A stretch of 64,000 bases of DNA from Epithemia pelagica (lineage: Eukaryota; Bacillariophyta; Bacillariophyceae; Surirellales; Surirellaceae). The stretch spans positions 3,038,001-3,102,000 of the forward strand of contig OX337232.1 of the NCBI GenBank assembly GCA_946965045.2. The letters run 5' to 3'. The notes under the pieces are model-generated. The model saw only the letters and a list, made by a program, of their open reading frames with translations. It was not told the origin of the DNA and did not search any database. Positions 17,825-27,498 of this stretch are shown piece after piece. How positions within the stretch are numbered: position 1 is the stretch's first letter; each line of letters starts with the position of its first letter. Position numbers and translations under genes: made by a program.

Positions 17825-18859
17825 ATGCCAAAAGAGACTCGATGTGATTCCATAGGAAATTCAATTCCCTCTTCATCAGACTCTGCAGCTGAGAAATCAA
17901 AGTCGCCCGTTGTGGAAGACTCCAACGACAACTCCAATTGGTTACCACTTGATTCGTCATGCGACAACAATGACCGAAGTATGAATCACTTTGACCTGAC
18001 TTCGACAAGATTGCGATCATCGAGTTATAGTCTCTCTGAAAACAATGCACTTGTGGAGGATTCCAGTTCATCAAAACTACCAGATTCGGACGTTGAGTCG
18101 AAGCCCTTGCGTTCAAAGCCGGACGAACCGGTTTGGTCCAGGACATTGTGGACGTTTCTGCTTGTGGCGACACTCGTGTTCTTGCTACCAGACTTGTTGA
18201 CAGACAGTCCCTTCAAGTCTTTGGAAACTGGACACAAGTCGGTTTACGTGTCTGGTGGTGGTTTCTCTGGGTTTTGGTTTACCCTAGGGAGATTGAACAG
18301 TGTCCAAGATTTGATGGATCGTGATTACTACTGTGTATCGGCTGGTTGCCTAGCTGTTGTGGCTGTATTTCAGAACTACACGGTACACGAAATGATTGAC
18401 AAGGCAGAGGATGCCCGATCCGGCTGGATGAATGGAAAACTCAACAGATACGAGGTTGTTCCACGATTTCTCGACAATATGCTCAATGCTTCGGCCTCGC
18501 CATCCAACAATCATCGCATCTGGAAAAACGACCAAGTTCTCTCCAAGATTAATATCATCACGACTGTGCCCCATTCACAGTGGCCGTGGGGTGTGCAGGT
18601 CGCGACTCGAAACCCAACGTCCATGGAAGATTTGCGAACCATGCTGCTTCAAACAACTTGGATTCCCTTTGCGGTTGGACAGAGTTGGTGGCATTTGGGA
18701 CACATGGATGGGGCCTTTTCGTTATTTTACCACCCACGATGTGCGTCGACGGTCCGACTCCCCATTAATTTTGACTTGATATCCAATACTCTGAACATTG
18801 GGTTGGACCGAGAGAAAGCAACAGAGTATTGGGAGCTAGGCTTGCAGTATGGTGTATAG
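17825..18859 (+). CDS. Patatin-like phospholipase, membrane-anchored, atypical nucleophile elbow
   Basis: 344 residues, a predicted lipid acyl hydrolase. The N-terminal 100 residues are Ser/Asp-rich and disordered. One transmembrane segment (LWTFLLVATLVFLLPDLL, about 108-125) follows. The patatin fold then starts with the oxyanion-hole loop YVSGGGFSGFW (141-151). The nucleophile is in YYCVSAGCLAV with Ser172: the usual first Gly of G-x-S-x-G is Cys. The catalytic Asp is in HMDGAFS (Asp295), so the Ser-Asp dyad is complete. The patatin family uses this dyad on phospholipids, galactolipids or triacylglycerols; the substrate here is unknown. The start is the first ATG of the frame. A C-terminal paralogue fragment lies at 22627-22753. 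Confidence 0.75.
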   Translation: MPKETRCDSIGNSIPSSSDSAAEKSKSPVVEDSNDNSNWLPLDSSCDNNDRSMNHFDLTSTRLRSSSYSLSENNALVEDSSSSKLPDSDVESKPLRSKPDEPVWSRTLWTFLLVATLVFLLPDLLTDSPFKSLETGHKSVYVSGGGFSGFWFTLGRLNSVQDLMDRDYYCVSAGCLAVVAVFQNYTVHEMIDKAEDARSGWMNGKLNRYEVVPRFLDNMLNASASPSNNHRIWKNDQVLSKINIITTVPHSQWPWGVQVATRNPTSMEDLRTMLLQTTWIPFAVGQSWWHLGHMDGAFSLFYHPRCASTVRLPINFDLISNTLNIGLDREKATEYWELGLQYGV

Positions 18860-19026
18860 ATATCGATGAAAAATTGCGTCATATCTATTTCGTTGATCAA
18901 TCTGTATTTGTGTTTGCAACCAACAGCTCCCACTTAGAACTGCACATACTAACCACTTCAATTTGTGGTTTACAACGTCTCCTTTGGGCTAACACTCAAG
19001 AGTTCGCTTCACGTTCTATAGCTGCA

Positions 19027-21375
19027 TCAATTCTCCTTACGATCGCGGCATCCCTTCAAGTCCATGTTTGGATCATAGGTCCAGGTAAAATACACCGTAC
19101 TGGACCCCGTGGGAGACAACAAACTCGTGCCAGCGGCAAAGTCGACCGTGGCCACCTGGACCCGAGGGGTACTCTCACTGTTTTGTCGAGGGTCTGGGGG
19201 GACAGTGGAGAAGAAAAAGTCGGCCCACGTTTGATACCACTGGGGCTCTAGGAAAAAGTTGGATGTGGTGTTGAGGGGATTGGTGGGTGGGGGCAAACGA
19301 AAGTAGGCCGTCCAACCCATCTTCTGGTAAAAAGTCTCGACCGCGTCATGGGCTTGATCCAAAATCTGTTTTCGCAACGGACTTGCTTGAGGCTGACAAA
19401 AGTCCAACAAACTAGTGCCATAGACAATTGTTGTCCAATTCATGGAATATCCAAAATGCAATGTATTGCCATGTCTAGAACAATGTTTGGCCAAGGAATG
19501 AAAGTCCTTGTATTCGAAATAATCAACCAAATTGGACCAACTCATGGTCCATGGCTGTTTCGCGGCAATCTCGTCCACAACACATTCCACCGGGGCACAG
19601 ATTAGTTCCATGGTCACTTGATTGGATTGTACCAAGGCCACAAGATGCGCCATCTTGTCCAGAGCAATCTGCTCGGCCGCTTGGACAATCGACAAGCTCG
19701 GACTGGCTTTGAGAAGTGCAACAATATCAGCCATGGAAAAGGCAGAAAAGATGGTTTCATTCTTTTCCAGAGGCGGTGTTCCATCCGGACAGTGAAACAT
19801 GATCTTGTTGCCGCACCAGGGAGGTTGACCTGGCAAATGGCAAAAGTCGCCCGAGGTTTCGTACCGAGCCAGGGCCACTCGGTCTTTTTGGCGCAACAAA
19901 TTTCCAATCGAGCTCTTGCTCTCCGTTACATACTCTCTGTACGAACCGCGGACGGCTTCCAGTGGCATCATATCGGCATCTCTCCAATACTCCAAGATTT
20001 CACAAACTTGAGGGTCCAAGTCTGGATGGGTTGACTTTGGACCGCAAAGTCGTTCCAGACAATCCTTCACCTTGGATTCCGTACCACTTGCCCAGGTGGT
20101 ACTGAACCACACTTGGAGAATGTGAGAGCAATGTTCGACAGGGTGTTCCGAAGAAGATGGTGACCCCTTTAGCAGTTCCCAGATCACGTGTGCCTTGGCC
20201 ACGGAATAAGGGCTCAGTTCAACGCCGACAAAATGCAAGGGTGGATGGACCATATCCAGGTTCTTGTCGTCCATGGGTACGGGGACTGGCGCTGTTGTGG
20301 GTGGGTCCAACAGCGACATGGTGAGCAAGATTCCCAGGTCCACAAAACCGACAGCCACATGAGTCGTCCCCCGATGGAGTTGCTCCGGTCGATAGGTTTG
20401 ATTGCTAAAGCTGTGTCGATGAAAGGGGCTGTACCATGGGGCTCCGACACAACCTTGTTTGTAAATGGCACCCGCTTGCTGATGGTTCGCGGCCAAGTAC
20501 CATTTCAGTTTGGGAGGGTCCTTGTTTCCCAAACGCTTGACAATATACTCCATTGGCGGTTCGTACGTGGGATCGGAAAAGACCATTTCGAAATTCTGTG
20601 GCAATCCACTATCGTTTTCGTGAGCCACGCGGAGGTAATCCTTGGCCCATGCCTGGTCCACACCACGAGAGAGGCCTCCCGCCGCCTTGGTCACTTCCGA
20701 CCAATACTCTGGTATAGGGACGACTTTGCGTCCAAAGATTTGGATTTGTTGCTCCTCGGTGGTGAACCGATGGATCATGGTTCTCAGGAACGCCATTTGA
20801 TTCACGTACTCGGCTTGTTCCGTGACACTGGGGGGTTCCAACCTACCGTCAATACTTAACTTTTCTTTGAGTTCTTTTTGCTCTTGCGTGGACATTCGGT
20901 AGCCCAGGTACAGTTTCTCGGCTCGGACGGCAATGAGCGCTTGGTCCAAGCGCCCGTCCATTTGAACTCCATATCTCGCATCACGATCCACAGGGGAAGC
21001 TGGAACTTGAATCACCGTACCAAGCTGTCCATTCAAGGTAGTGTCTTTTTGGAGCCCTCGCAAGGCCACTCGGTCCTGGAGAGAAAAGATCTGCACCAAA
21101 TTCTTGGCTTGAACCGCAATGGCCTTGGGTTCCCCGTCGAGCAGAATTCCAAAGCGCCGACAACTGGGATCCAATGGAGGCGGCTTTTGGCGTACTAGAG
21201 ACTGGATTGTTCCCTTTTTTCCATTGTGCTGTTCCGACTGGAGATTGCAAAGAAAGATACGGTCGCCAACTCGGAGTTTGGGATCGTGGCACACGGTCGA
21301 ATCGCCGGTGGCAACGGAGGACTCTGATGCAGCTCTTGTCGCTGTTGTACTGGATCGCCTTGAAGGTTTGTCCAT
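19027..21375 (-). CDS. Large conserved-looking protein of unknown function with duplicated SH3-like N-terminus
   Basis: 782 residues from ATG 21375 (in-frame sequence upstream has no ATG). The N-terminus holds two similar beta-rich units: RVGDRIFL...HNGKKGTIQSL...FGILLDGE...AVQAKNL and DRVALRGL...LNGQLGTVIQV...YGVQMDG...VRAEKL. Each resembles the KOW/SH3-like barrel often found next to MYND or other domains in algal proteins. The remaining 600 residues include HFVGVELSPYSVAKAHVI and many Trp residues, without a motif I can assign. No signal peptide or membrane segment is visible. The middle could be a Rossmann-like or DUF4470-like domain, but I cannot confirm that. It converges with the patatin-like gene, 167 bp away. 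Confidence 0.6.
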   Translation of the reverse strand: MDKPSRRSSTTATRAASESSVATGDSTVCHDPKLRVGDRIFLCNLQSEQHNGKKGTIQSLVRQKPPPLDPSCRRFGILLDGEPKAIAVQAKNLVQIFSLQDRVALRGLQKDTTLNGQLGTVIQVPASPVDRDARYGVQMDGRLDQALIAVRAEKLYLGYRMSTQEQKELKEKLSIDGRLEPPSVTEQAEYVNQMAFLRTMIHRFTTEEQQIQIFGRKVVPIPEYWSEVTKAAGGLSRGVDQAWAKDYLRVAHENDSGLPQNFEMVFSDPTYEPPMEYIVKRLGNKDPPKLKWYLAANHQQAGAIYKQGCVGAPWYSPFHRHSFSNQTYRPEQLHRGTTHVAVGFVDLGILLTMSLLDPPTTAPVPVPMDDKNLDMVHPPLHFVGVELSPYSVAKAHVIWELLKGSPSSSEHPVEHCSHILQVWFSTTWASGTESKVKDCLERLCGPKSTHPDLDPQVCEILEYWRDADMMPLEAVRGSYREYVTESKSSIGNLLRQKDRVALARYETSGDFCHLPGQPPWCGNKIMFHCPDGTPPLEKNETIFSAFSMADIVALLKASPSLSIVQAAEQIALDKMAHLVALVQSNQVTMELICAPVECVVDEIAAKQPWTMSWSNLVDYFEYKDFHSLAKHCSRHGNTLHFGYSMNWTTIVYGTSLLDFCQPQASPLRKQILDQAHDAVETFYQKMGWTAYFRLPPPTNPLNTTSNFFLEPQWYQTWADFFFSTVPPDPRQNSESTPRVQVATVDFAAGTSLLSPTGSSTVYFTWTYDPNMDLKGCRDRKEN

Positions 21376-22626
21376 GGTGCGTGGAAGAATGAAACAGTGC
21401 TTTCCTGAGACTTTGAGGATTATGGTACCACCAATAATGCGGGCCAATCAGAGCCATGTATAAATTTCTGGGAGAGATGACTCGAGTTTTTCGTTTTTCT
21501 GTACTTGCGACCAACAATCTTACAACACCAAGCTCCCATGTGGAACCTTGTTCCACTACTACGACATGAAACGTCACCACAGAATCATCGACCCAACGAT
21601 GACCATCCTTGCCTTAAAACGCCATTCATTTGTAAGCGAGGAGCGTATACGCTCCTCCGATATTATAAGCGAGGAGCGTATATGCTCCTCCCATCGTCCT
21701 TTTAACACGAAGAACTAAGAGACGATTTCTTGTGGATCGCGGTCGCACATTTAAGCCATGACGATGAATGCCCCTGGTTTTCCCCACGCCCAGCCAGTAT
21801 CTTAAATCCCCCAGATCATGACCATGGATGCCAAGCAAGAAAAAGGCGAAACGGGATGGTCAAACAAACAACATTCTGAATTCGAAACGTTCGCACCAAT
21901 GGTCTACGAGACCCAATCTATTCCTATGGAGAATTCCCAAAACAAGGTATATGACACCGGATGCCGTAACAAAGTGCGGCTCAGTATGAACGGAAACAGG
22001 GTTTGGAACCAATTGTCGCAACCTTGAATGCTAACAAGAAGAGCAACCCAGACCTACTAGAACTTTCAACAAAACAAGAACAAGTATAGGAAAGGTCGTG
22101 GTGTCTGCCATGATGCCTTTGCATTCGGAGCAAGGCGCACACAGTCATGAATGACCACATGATTTCATCGATAACTTTGCAAATGTTGGCGGAGGAGAGG
22201 CTTTGGTTTCGGGACAAGACACGTATGGAACCACAAACGAGATAGTATTGGGCGACTTTATCAAATGAGGAATCGTTGGAGGGGTAATGGACCAACAACC
22301 TGCGGTTCGGTTGTCTCTCGAAGAAGAGCTGCTGCCTGCCTGCAAATCCCCTGAAACACGGATCGTTTCCCTGACCATACAATTGTGATTTACTCCGGGG
22401 AACCACTTGTGTTGGAGAGCACCTACCTAGCTAGACACAAGAAACTGCACCGTAACGTCACGGCTTGAAAGACGGGACGCTCTATTCGTTCTCAAGCCTC
22501 CTTGAACGAAAAGTCACGGCACGATACTGTCGGTCCATTTTTCCTGTCCTGCAAGCACATGAATTACGATCCTTTGGGACGTCACGCTGCTGGTCGTGAA
22601 TTGGGTTTCTGTAGCGGATTCCTGAA
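21376..22626. other. Intergenic region, no intact gene
   Basis: The left part is the likely promoter of the minus-strand 782-residue gene. The two palindromic repeats at 21633-21698 lie inside. A 141-codon minus-strand frame (21981-22406) is open but matches nothing I know. The segment leading into the patatin fragment has no coding character. Confidence 0.35.
21633..21698. repeat. Tandem pair of 33-bp units, each a near-perfect palindrome
   Basis: The units start at 21633 and 21666 (TAAGCG). The first contains the perfect 20-bp palindrome GAGGAGCGTATACGCTCCTC (21638-21657). The second (21671-21690) differs by one base. Each could fold into a stable hairpin or bind a dimeric protein. It lies about 260 bp upstream of the gene starting at 21375. 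Confidence 0.8.
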
Positions 22627-22753
22627 ACAGATTGGTCATCACTGGATTTCCTTTGCCGTTGGACAGAGTTGGTGGCGTTTGGGGCACATGGGTGGGGCCT
22701 ATTCATTATTATTCCACCCCCAAGATCTGTACACCATGGTGTTTAGATCTTGA
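22627..22753 (+). pseudogene. C-terminal fragment of a patatin-like paralogue
   Basis: HHWISFAVGQSWWRLGHMGG and AYSLLFHP match TWIPFAVGQSWWHLGHMDG and AFSLFYHP of the gene at 17825-18859. Only about 40 residues are homologous, and the nucleophile region is absent. The catalytic Asp of the parent (HMDGA) is Gly here (HMGGA), so this copy cannot be an active lipase. It is probably a relic of tandem duplication. Confidence 0.7.
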
Positions 22754-23569
22754 TGAATTATCCATTTTTGTAGGTTTCACAAAAGTGGTATGTATGAGTA
22801 TTGTTTGGCCGAGAGGACAACAATTCGGATTACGTGGACGATTCGATGACACACTATGGATTTTCAACGAATGGCATCATAGGATTGGCGACTTTCTCAA
22901 CAATCAAAGTTCGATGAGAGAGAAATAATAGGACACGGTGATGGAACAATAAGATCGACTCCCTCGAGTACCTTAGTACTGATGACGGAAGCTTCACCTC
23001 ATAGTCGATGTCGGCTAGGGGACCGGCCAGACAGCGACCCTCCATCGTCTGAAATGCGACAGACACCGCATGATAGGTCATGGGTCCTCTCTCTAGAGTA
23101 CCTGAAGCGTTGCGTACTAAATAGAGAGAGATGACGTCTCTAGGGCCTTCATACAATGTACACTTTACTTTATAGTTACGTTTTGATGACTACTCCCTAC
23201 TCCTCTTCCTTTATACTCTATGACATCGGGGGAGTACTACTTAGTACTTCTTAGACCATTCTGGGAAGGAGGGAAGCACGACGCAAAACGGGCGAATTAG
23301 GTAGGCTATTGACTATTTCAGGGTCATGGTCATCTTATGTGGTTTTGCCTCGTGACGATCATGATCAGTGTCCATTCGTCATTTGCTGTTGTAACCATCT
23401 CAATCTCAACTCTCAACCGAGAATGGTTACTCGCATCTTGCAATTGAGAGGGGGCACTAATAGTGCGATGCAGACCACATGTTTTGAATCATGATGAGCT
23501 ATAGTGCCTAAATCTTACGTCCTTTTCCCTACTTTCTTAGAAGTCCGCAGTCGTCTCTTCTTCTCCTTA
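22754..23569. other. Intergenic region, no gene seen
   Basis: No convincing frame on either strand. Short repeats of GAGTACC/TAGTACT occur around 22970-23250. The right end is the 3' flank of the HMG-box gene. Confidence 0.35.
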
Positions 23570-24637
23570 TCACCGTTCTCTGGTCAAATCTGTTCTTGAT
23601 GGATCTTCATCTTCTTCCCCGCCCTGTCCAGTATTCCCACTTCTTTGTTTCCACGCCAAATCATCTGCATTTTGGTACTCGTCCATTTCCCTACGATAAC
23701 GTTGCATATCCGTGTCAGCTTTCCTCTTGTAGTATTCAACCTCACTCTTGCTTAGATCTCGCCACTTTGAGCCAATAATCTTGGCAAGATTTTCAAAACT
23801 GATCTTCCCCTTTCTACTCGTAGACTTCTTTCCCTTCTTCGTAAGGCAGACCTCTCCTTCAAGCGTGGCGAGAACCCGCACTCGTTCCTCCTTGAAAAAG
23901 ATGTTGTATGCAGAGAGAGGGCGCTTCGGCCTTTCTCTTCGAGGTGGATCCGTCGCGGGGGCTGTTACTTGCTCTTGTTCCTCTTTCTTGTTGTTAGTGG
24001 GGCGTTCTTCAAAAGAATGAGATGGTGTTGAGGATGATACACTTTCGGCAATACTACGCACAGTACCACTCTGGTTTGTCAATCTGCCATATGCCGCAGA
24101 CATGGAAGCATTCTCAGAAGGTGGTTCCAAACCACCGTTCGTCGGAACCAAAGGAGACATGGCAACAGCAGACCTCGCTCGTCGCAATTCCTCGACGAGA
24201 AGGCGGTCATGGTCCGATAATGGGAGGCTCAGTAGGGACGAAACCAGCGGCTGAGAGCCCGCTAATGAAGCAACTGAAACAGGACTCACTGCCGAACTGA
24301 GGCTTGAGGCAAGGTTGGGGGAAGCGGTACCAAAACGGAAAGCTCCCATGCTATTCATCAGATCAGAGCCATAGATAGATGCTGCCGGGTACTGAAGAAC
24401 TGCCGTGTTCAATGAAGCCAGCGGTAGATTTGTAACCACTGGCGCGTTGCTACTGATCTGTGAGTGTGGAAAGGAATTTGTTTGCCCCAAGAGTCGCAAG
24501 AGGAGATCCACGTTGTTATCTAGCATAGCTCTGTTCGGATCCCGTCCCACTGCATGGGCTATATGTACCTGGGGATCAGGTGCACGATTGAGACCATTGG
24601 CCTGGAGCAAAAGGTTGCGGATCGTTCGTTCGTCCAT
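23570..24637 (-). CDS. HMG-box protein
   Basis: 355 residues from ATG 24637. The N-terminal 220 residues are Ser/Asn/Leu-rich and low in complexity (NNVDLLLRLLGQTN near the start). A single HMG box lies at about residues 232-312: RRERPKRPLSAYNIFFKEER opens it, an insertion (EVCLTKKGKKSTSRKGKIS) follows helix 1, then FENLAKIIGSKWRDLSKSE and YYKRKADTDMQRYRREMDEY. HMG boxes bind the DNA minor groove and bend it. The Lys-rich insertion between helices 1 and 2 also occurs in other diatom HMG proteins, to my knowledge. The acidic tail ends EDEDPSRTDLTRER. It is likely a chromatin or transcription factor. Confidence 0.85.
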   Translation of the reverse strand: MDERTIRNLLLQANGLNRAPDPQVHIAHAVGRDPNRAMLDNNVDLLLRLLGQTNSFPHSQISSNAPVVTNLPLASLNTAVLQYPAASIYGSDLMNSMGAFRFGTASPNLASSLSSAVSPVSVASLAGSQPLVSSLLSLPLSDHDRLLVEELRRARSAVAMSPLVPTNGGLEPPSENASMSAAYGRLTNQSGTVRSIAESVSSSTPSHSFEERPTNNKKEEQEQVTAPATDPPRRERPKRPLSAYNIFFKEERVRVLATLEGEVCLTKKGKKSTSRKGKISFENLAKIIGSKWRDLSKSEVEYYKRKADTDMQRYRREMDEYQNADDLAWKQRSGNTGQGGEEDEDPSRTDLTRER

Positions 24638-24664
24638 GATGCCTTGGCTCCAAAACTGATACCT

Positions 24665-24698
24665 TTTGCTCAATAGCAAAATTGCTCAATAGCAAAAG
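24665..24698. repeat. Direct repeat of a 16-18 bp palindromic unit upstream of the HMG gene
   Basis: TTTGCTCAATAGCAAAA occurs twice in tandem, each with AGCAAAA/TTTTGCT symmetry around CAAT. It lies 28 bp upstream of the HMG-box start codon on the minus strand, so in the 5' UTR or core promoter. Confidence 0.6.
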
Positions 24699-25153
24699 CG
24701 TTGGGTCGAGGTTTGACGTTTGCCGACCTCACTCCGTACTCCGCTGCTTTTTTTGTCGACCATACGCCGAATGCCAAATGCGAATATTATCTGATACTTG
24801 ATACTCGTACTTGATGATCACTCCCTTTTCCCTTCTGACTTATGGAGTTAAAATCGGACGTAATGCGACATTCCACGTTCCATCCCACAACATTAAAAAT
24901 TTTCCAAAAAAACCAAAACCCCAAAACCAACGAATCTGGAATCTGTACTGAATACTTAATAGAGCAATACTAAATACTCTAGTGAACAGTCAATGTATGT
25001 GCTATCCAGGATCTTCGGTCCTCGGACCTCGGACCTCGGACCTCGGAGCAGGAACCAGTAACCAGTAACCAGTAACCAGTAACCAGTAACCAGTAGGAGA
25101 TAGGAGGTAGGAGTAGGAGGTAGGAGTTAGGAGTTAGGAGTACGAGGTACGAG
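24699..25153. repeat. HMG-gene promoter region followed by microsatellites
   Basis: 24699-25000 has no coding signal and presumably contains the promoter of the minus-strand HMG gene. From 25016 come short tandem arrays: CGGACCT units (about 25021-25046), about six AACCAGT units (25050-25094), then degenerate TAGGAG/TTAGGAG units to about 25148. They abut the element starting at 25154. Confidence 0.7.
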
Positions 25154-26464
25154 CTAGTGTCTATTCTACCCCGGTTTGTCCTCGTATGAGGACAGCGCTT
25201 GTCCTCATATGAGGACAACCCTACTAAAATCATATCTACGTAGACCACAGTAGCTTTTGTACGAAGCTATCGACAAAAAATGTAACCCAACCATGGGAAT
25301 CTGCCATTCTACCAAAAAAATGAAAAACTAAAATAGAAAAGTAATAGACCACAATCAACCATTATGTTCTATGTTTATGTGGCAAGACACTACGTGTGTT
25401 GGAAAATGCATCCATCCAGTTTATGTAGGGCAAATCCAACCATTTTGTCGAGGGAGTTCAACTGTCTTCACATACATTGGCGGATTTGAGTCTCCCACTG
25501 CACTTTCCTGGTTCCCTGAAGGTGTCTGTGCTTCCTGTACATGAACTGTTGGGGTGCAGGAGGCTCAGACGCCGCATTTGACCCTGTATTGGTGTCGAAT
25601 GCTGTTACGGTCTCAGAATTTTCCTCTGTGGTGATGGAGGCTTGTTTTGGCTGAATTCTCTCAATCTGATGCCTCAATCAGGCAAAGGACAACTGGTCAT
25701 CATCACTAGGGATAATAACACTCATCAGGTTGATTGTCTCCTGTTTTATCCCCTCCAAACACTCAGTTTAGGCTGTTCCTCGAGCACGACAAAACCAATC
25801 TGAAAACGTGACACGTCATCAATTTACATCATCTTGACGTCATATTTCACCTCACAGTTTTTGTCGGGCCTCCATTCCGACAAATCCAGAGCTCAGGATT
25901 TGTCGGCCGACAAATCCTGAAATAGCATTAGGGATTGTGTTATCATTATTCTAGTGTACATATGGTATACAGAAACTTCCAGCGCGCGTTCTGGACTTCA
26001 GCGGCGCGCGTTCGACTCCAACGGTCCCCCAATCCCTAATGAAGTAGCCCGACTTGCGAATAGTATTGGTATTCAATTCCACGAAGTACTTGTGGGGAGT
26101 GTTGGGGACCCAGGCGCGGGCTCTCGTTTTGGTTTTGGTTTTGCTCGAGGATAGAAAAACGGGCCAATGTGAAATTTCTCCAAGACGTCACGTTTTCAAA
26201 TTGGTTTTGTCGTGCTCGAGGAACAGCCTTAGAAAATCACCATCGCTCCAACATGGATGAATTCTGTTTTTGATACTGTATCGTCACTACTCATCACAAT
26301 TAAAGCATGAGAATATCATGGGGTATGTTTTCAAGTATGGAGATTACGAATCTGAACTTTAAAACCACTTAGGAGTACATGATTGATTTGATATTCTTCT
26401 TTTGAAAGTGTACTCATATGAGGATTTTGTCCTCATATGAGTACAGGGGTAGAATAGACACTAG
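25154..26464. mobile_element. Non-autonomous TIR element with subterminal palindromes
   Basis: A perfect 19-bp inverted repeat CTAGTGTCTATTCTACCCC occurs at 25154-25172 and inverted at 26446-26464. The CTAG may itself be a 4-bp target duplication, leaving TIR TGTCTATTCTACCCC. Just inside each end lie two palindromic copies of GTCCTCATATGAGGAC or close variants (25178-25216; 26410-26444). No transposase is encoded. A second element is nested at 25771-26228. The superfamily is not assignable. Confidence 0.75.
25771..26228. mobile_element. Nested MITE, PIF/Harbinger-like (TTA duplication)
   Basis: A 42-bp terminal inverted repeat starting GGCTGTTCCTCGAGCACG (25771-25812 against 26187-26228) has one mismatch. 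It is flanked on both sides by TTA (25768-25770 and 26229-26231), the TWA-type 3-bp duplication of PIF/Harbinger. 458 bp, non-coding. The interior contains the palindrome-rich words GACAAATCC/GGATTTGTC around 25877-25920. Its TIR differs from that of the autonomous element at 53025-55883, so that element is not its obvious source. Confidence 0.85.
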
Positions 26465-27498
26465 GTCGTAGGGTAAAGGTACAAGAAAGAGGAAAGAAAA
26501 AGAAAAAAGCCAAACGACAACGAGCTCAGAACAAAGAATGACACTCCCTACTCGCTACTGGTTTGTCTATAGGAGTAATCAGTACAATCAGGACTCTTGT
26601 TGGTTGTAGGTTGTAGCATACGGATTACAGATTACAGATTATGGTTTACTTTTATTGATAGGGATTACGGATAGGCTACAGGGGCTGGTACAATACTTGT
26701 AGCAATGGGAATTGGAATTGGGCATGGGGAATGTGGGGAATTGGATGGGGCTAGCTGAGAGAGAGAGTGCTGGGGAATAATTGTCTAGTCGCCACTCCAA
26801 GGGGTACCTAGTACCTAGTCAAATACAATAGCTATGTCACCGTGGCAACAAGGAGGGAGATGTGCTTTTACCTCCTAGCTCTGCTGTCGATTGTCGAGCT
26901 TGATTTGACATTTGAGCACATGGTCGATGGTCAAGCAGCAAGTATCCAGTATATCTTTCGATCTACGATCCCTATTGTCTATGAGTAGGTAGAGATCAGA
27001 GATTGCAGAGCAGTGATTTAGGTAGGTAGACAGGAAACATGAATTGGAGGACGGAGGACAGACGACTGAGTGTAGTTACTCCCAAAGGTAGAGTTTTTCT
27101 AGCAGTAGTAGGAGGATTTCGTATTTTCGTAGATTGATCATTGATCATTGTACAGTCTATCTATTGTAGATTGTAGTGTCGTAGTTTTTTGTGGCGTGTG
27201 AGAAGTGAGAAGTGAGAATGTTTATTGTTGATAAGGACAAAGGACGGACGCATCCGGAGAAGCGGACTGTCAGCGAAATCCGTAATTAGGGGATGAAGGC
27301 CCCCTAATACTGATACTGTGAACTGTGAAGATTTGTTACCCCTCTTCTCCGCCCATTGCCCCGCTTCAAAATTGTTCAGACCGACGAGCTCGTCATCGTC
27401 TTAACCATATTGTCCACGATGCCCTGCATCTGTTGTCCCATCATACGACCACTTTTTCTAATGTATTTCTGATTCCGAAGAAGACCTGTGCAAGAAGG
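26465..27498. other. Intergenic region, no gene seen
   Basis: Low-complexity words (GATTACAGATTACAG near 26625, GAGAGAGAG near 26760, GTGAGAAGTGAGAA near 27200) and no protein-like frame until the gene at 27499. The frame of that gene is open upstream to about 27325 but has no ATG. Confidence 0.4.

Noticed and set aside
25021-25094. CRISPR-like array of AACCAGT and CGGACCT units
   Set aside because: Units of 7 bp without spacers are plain microsatellites in eukaryotic DNA.
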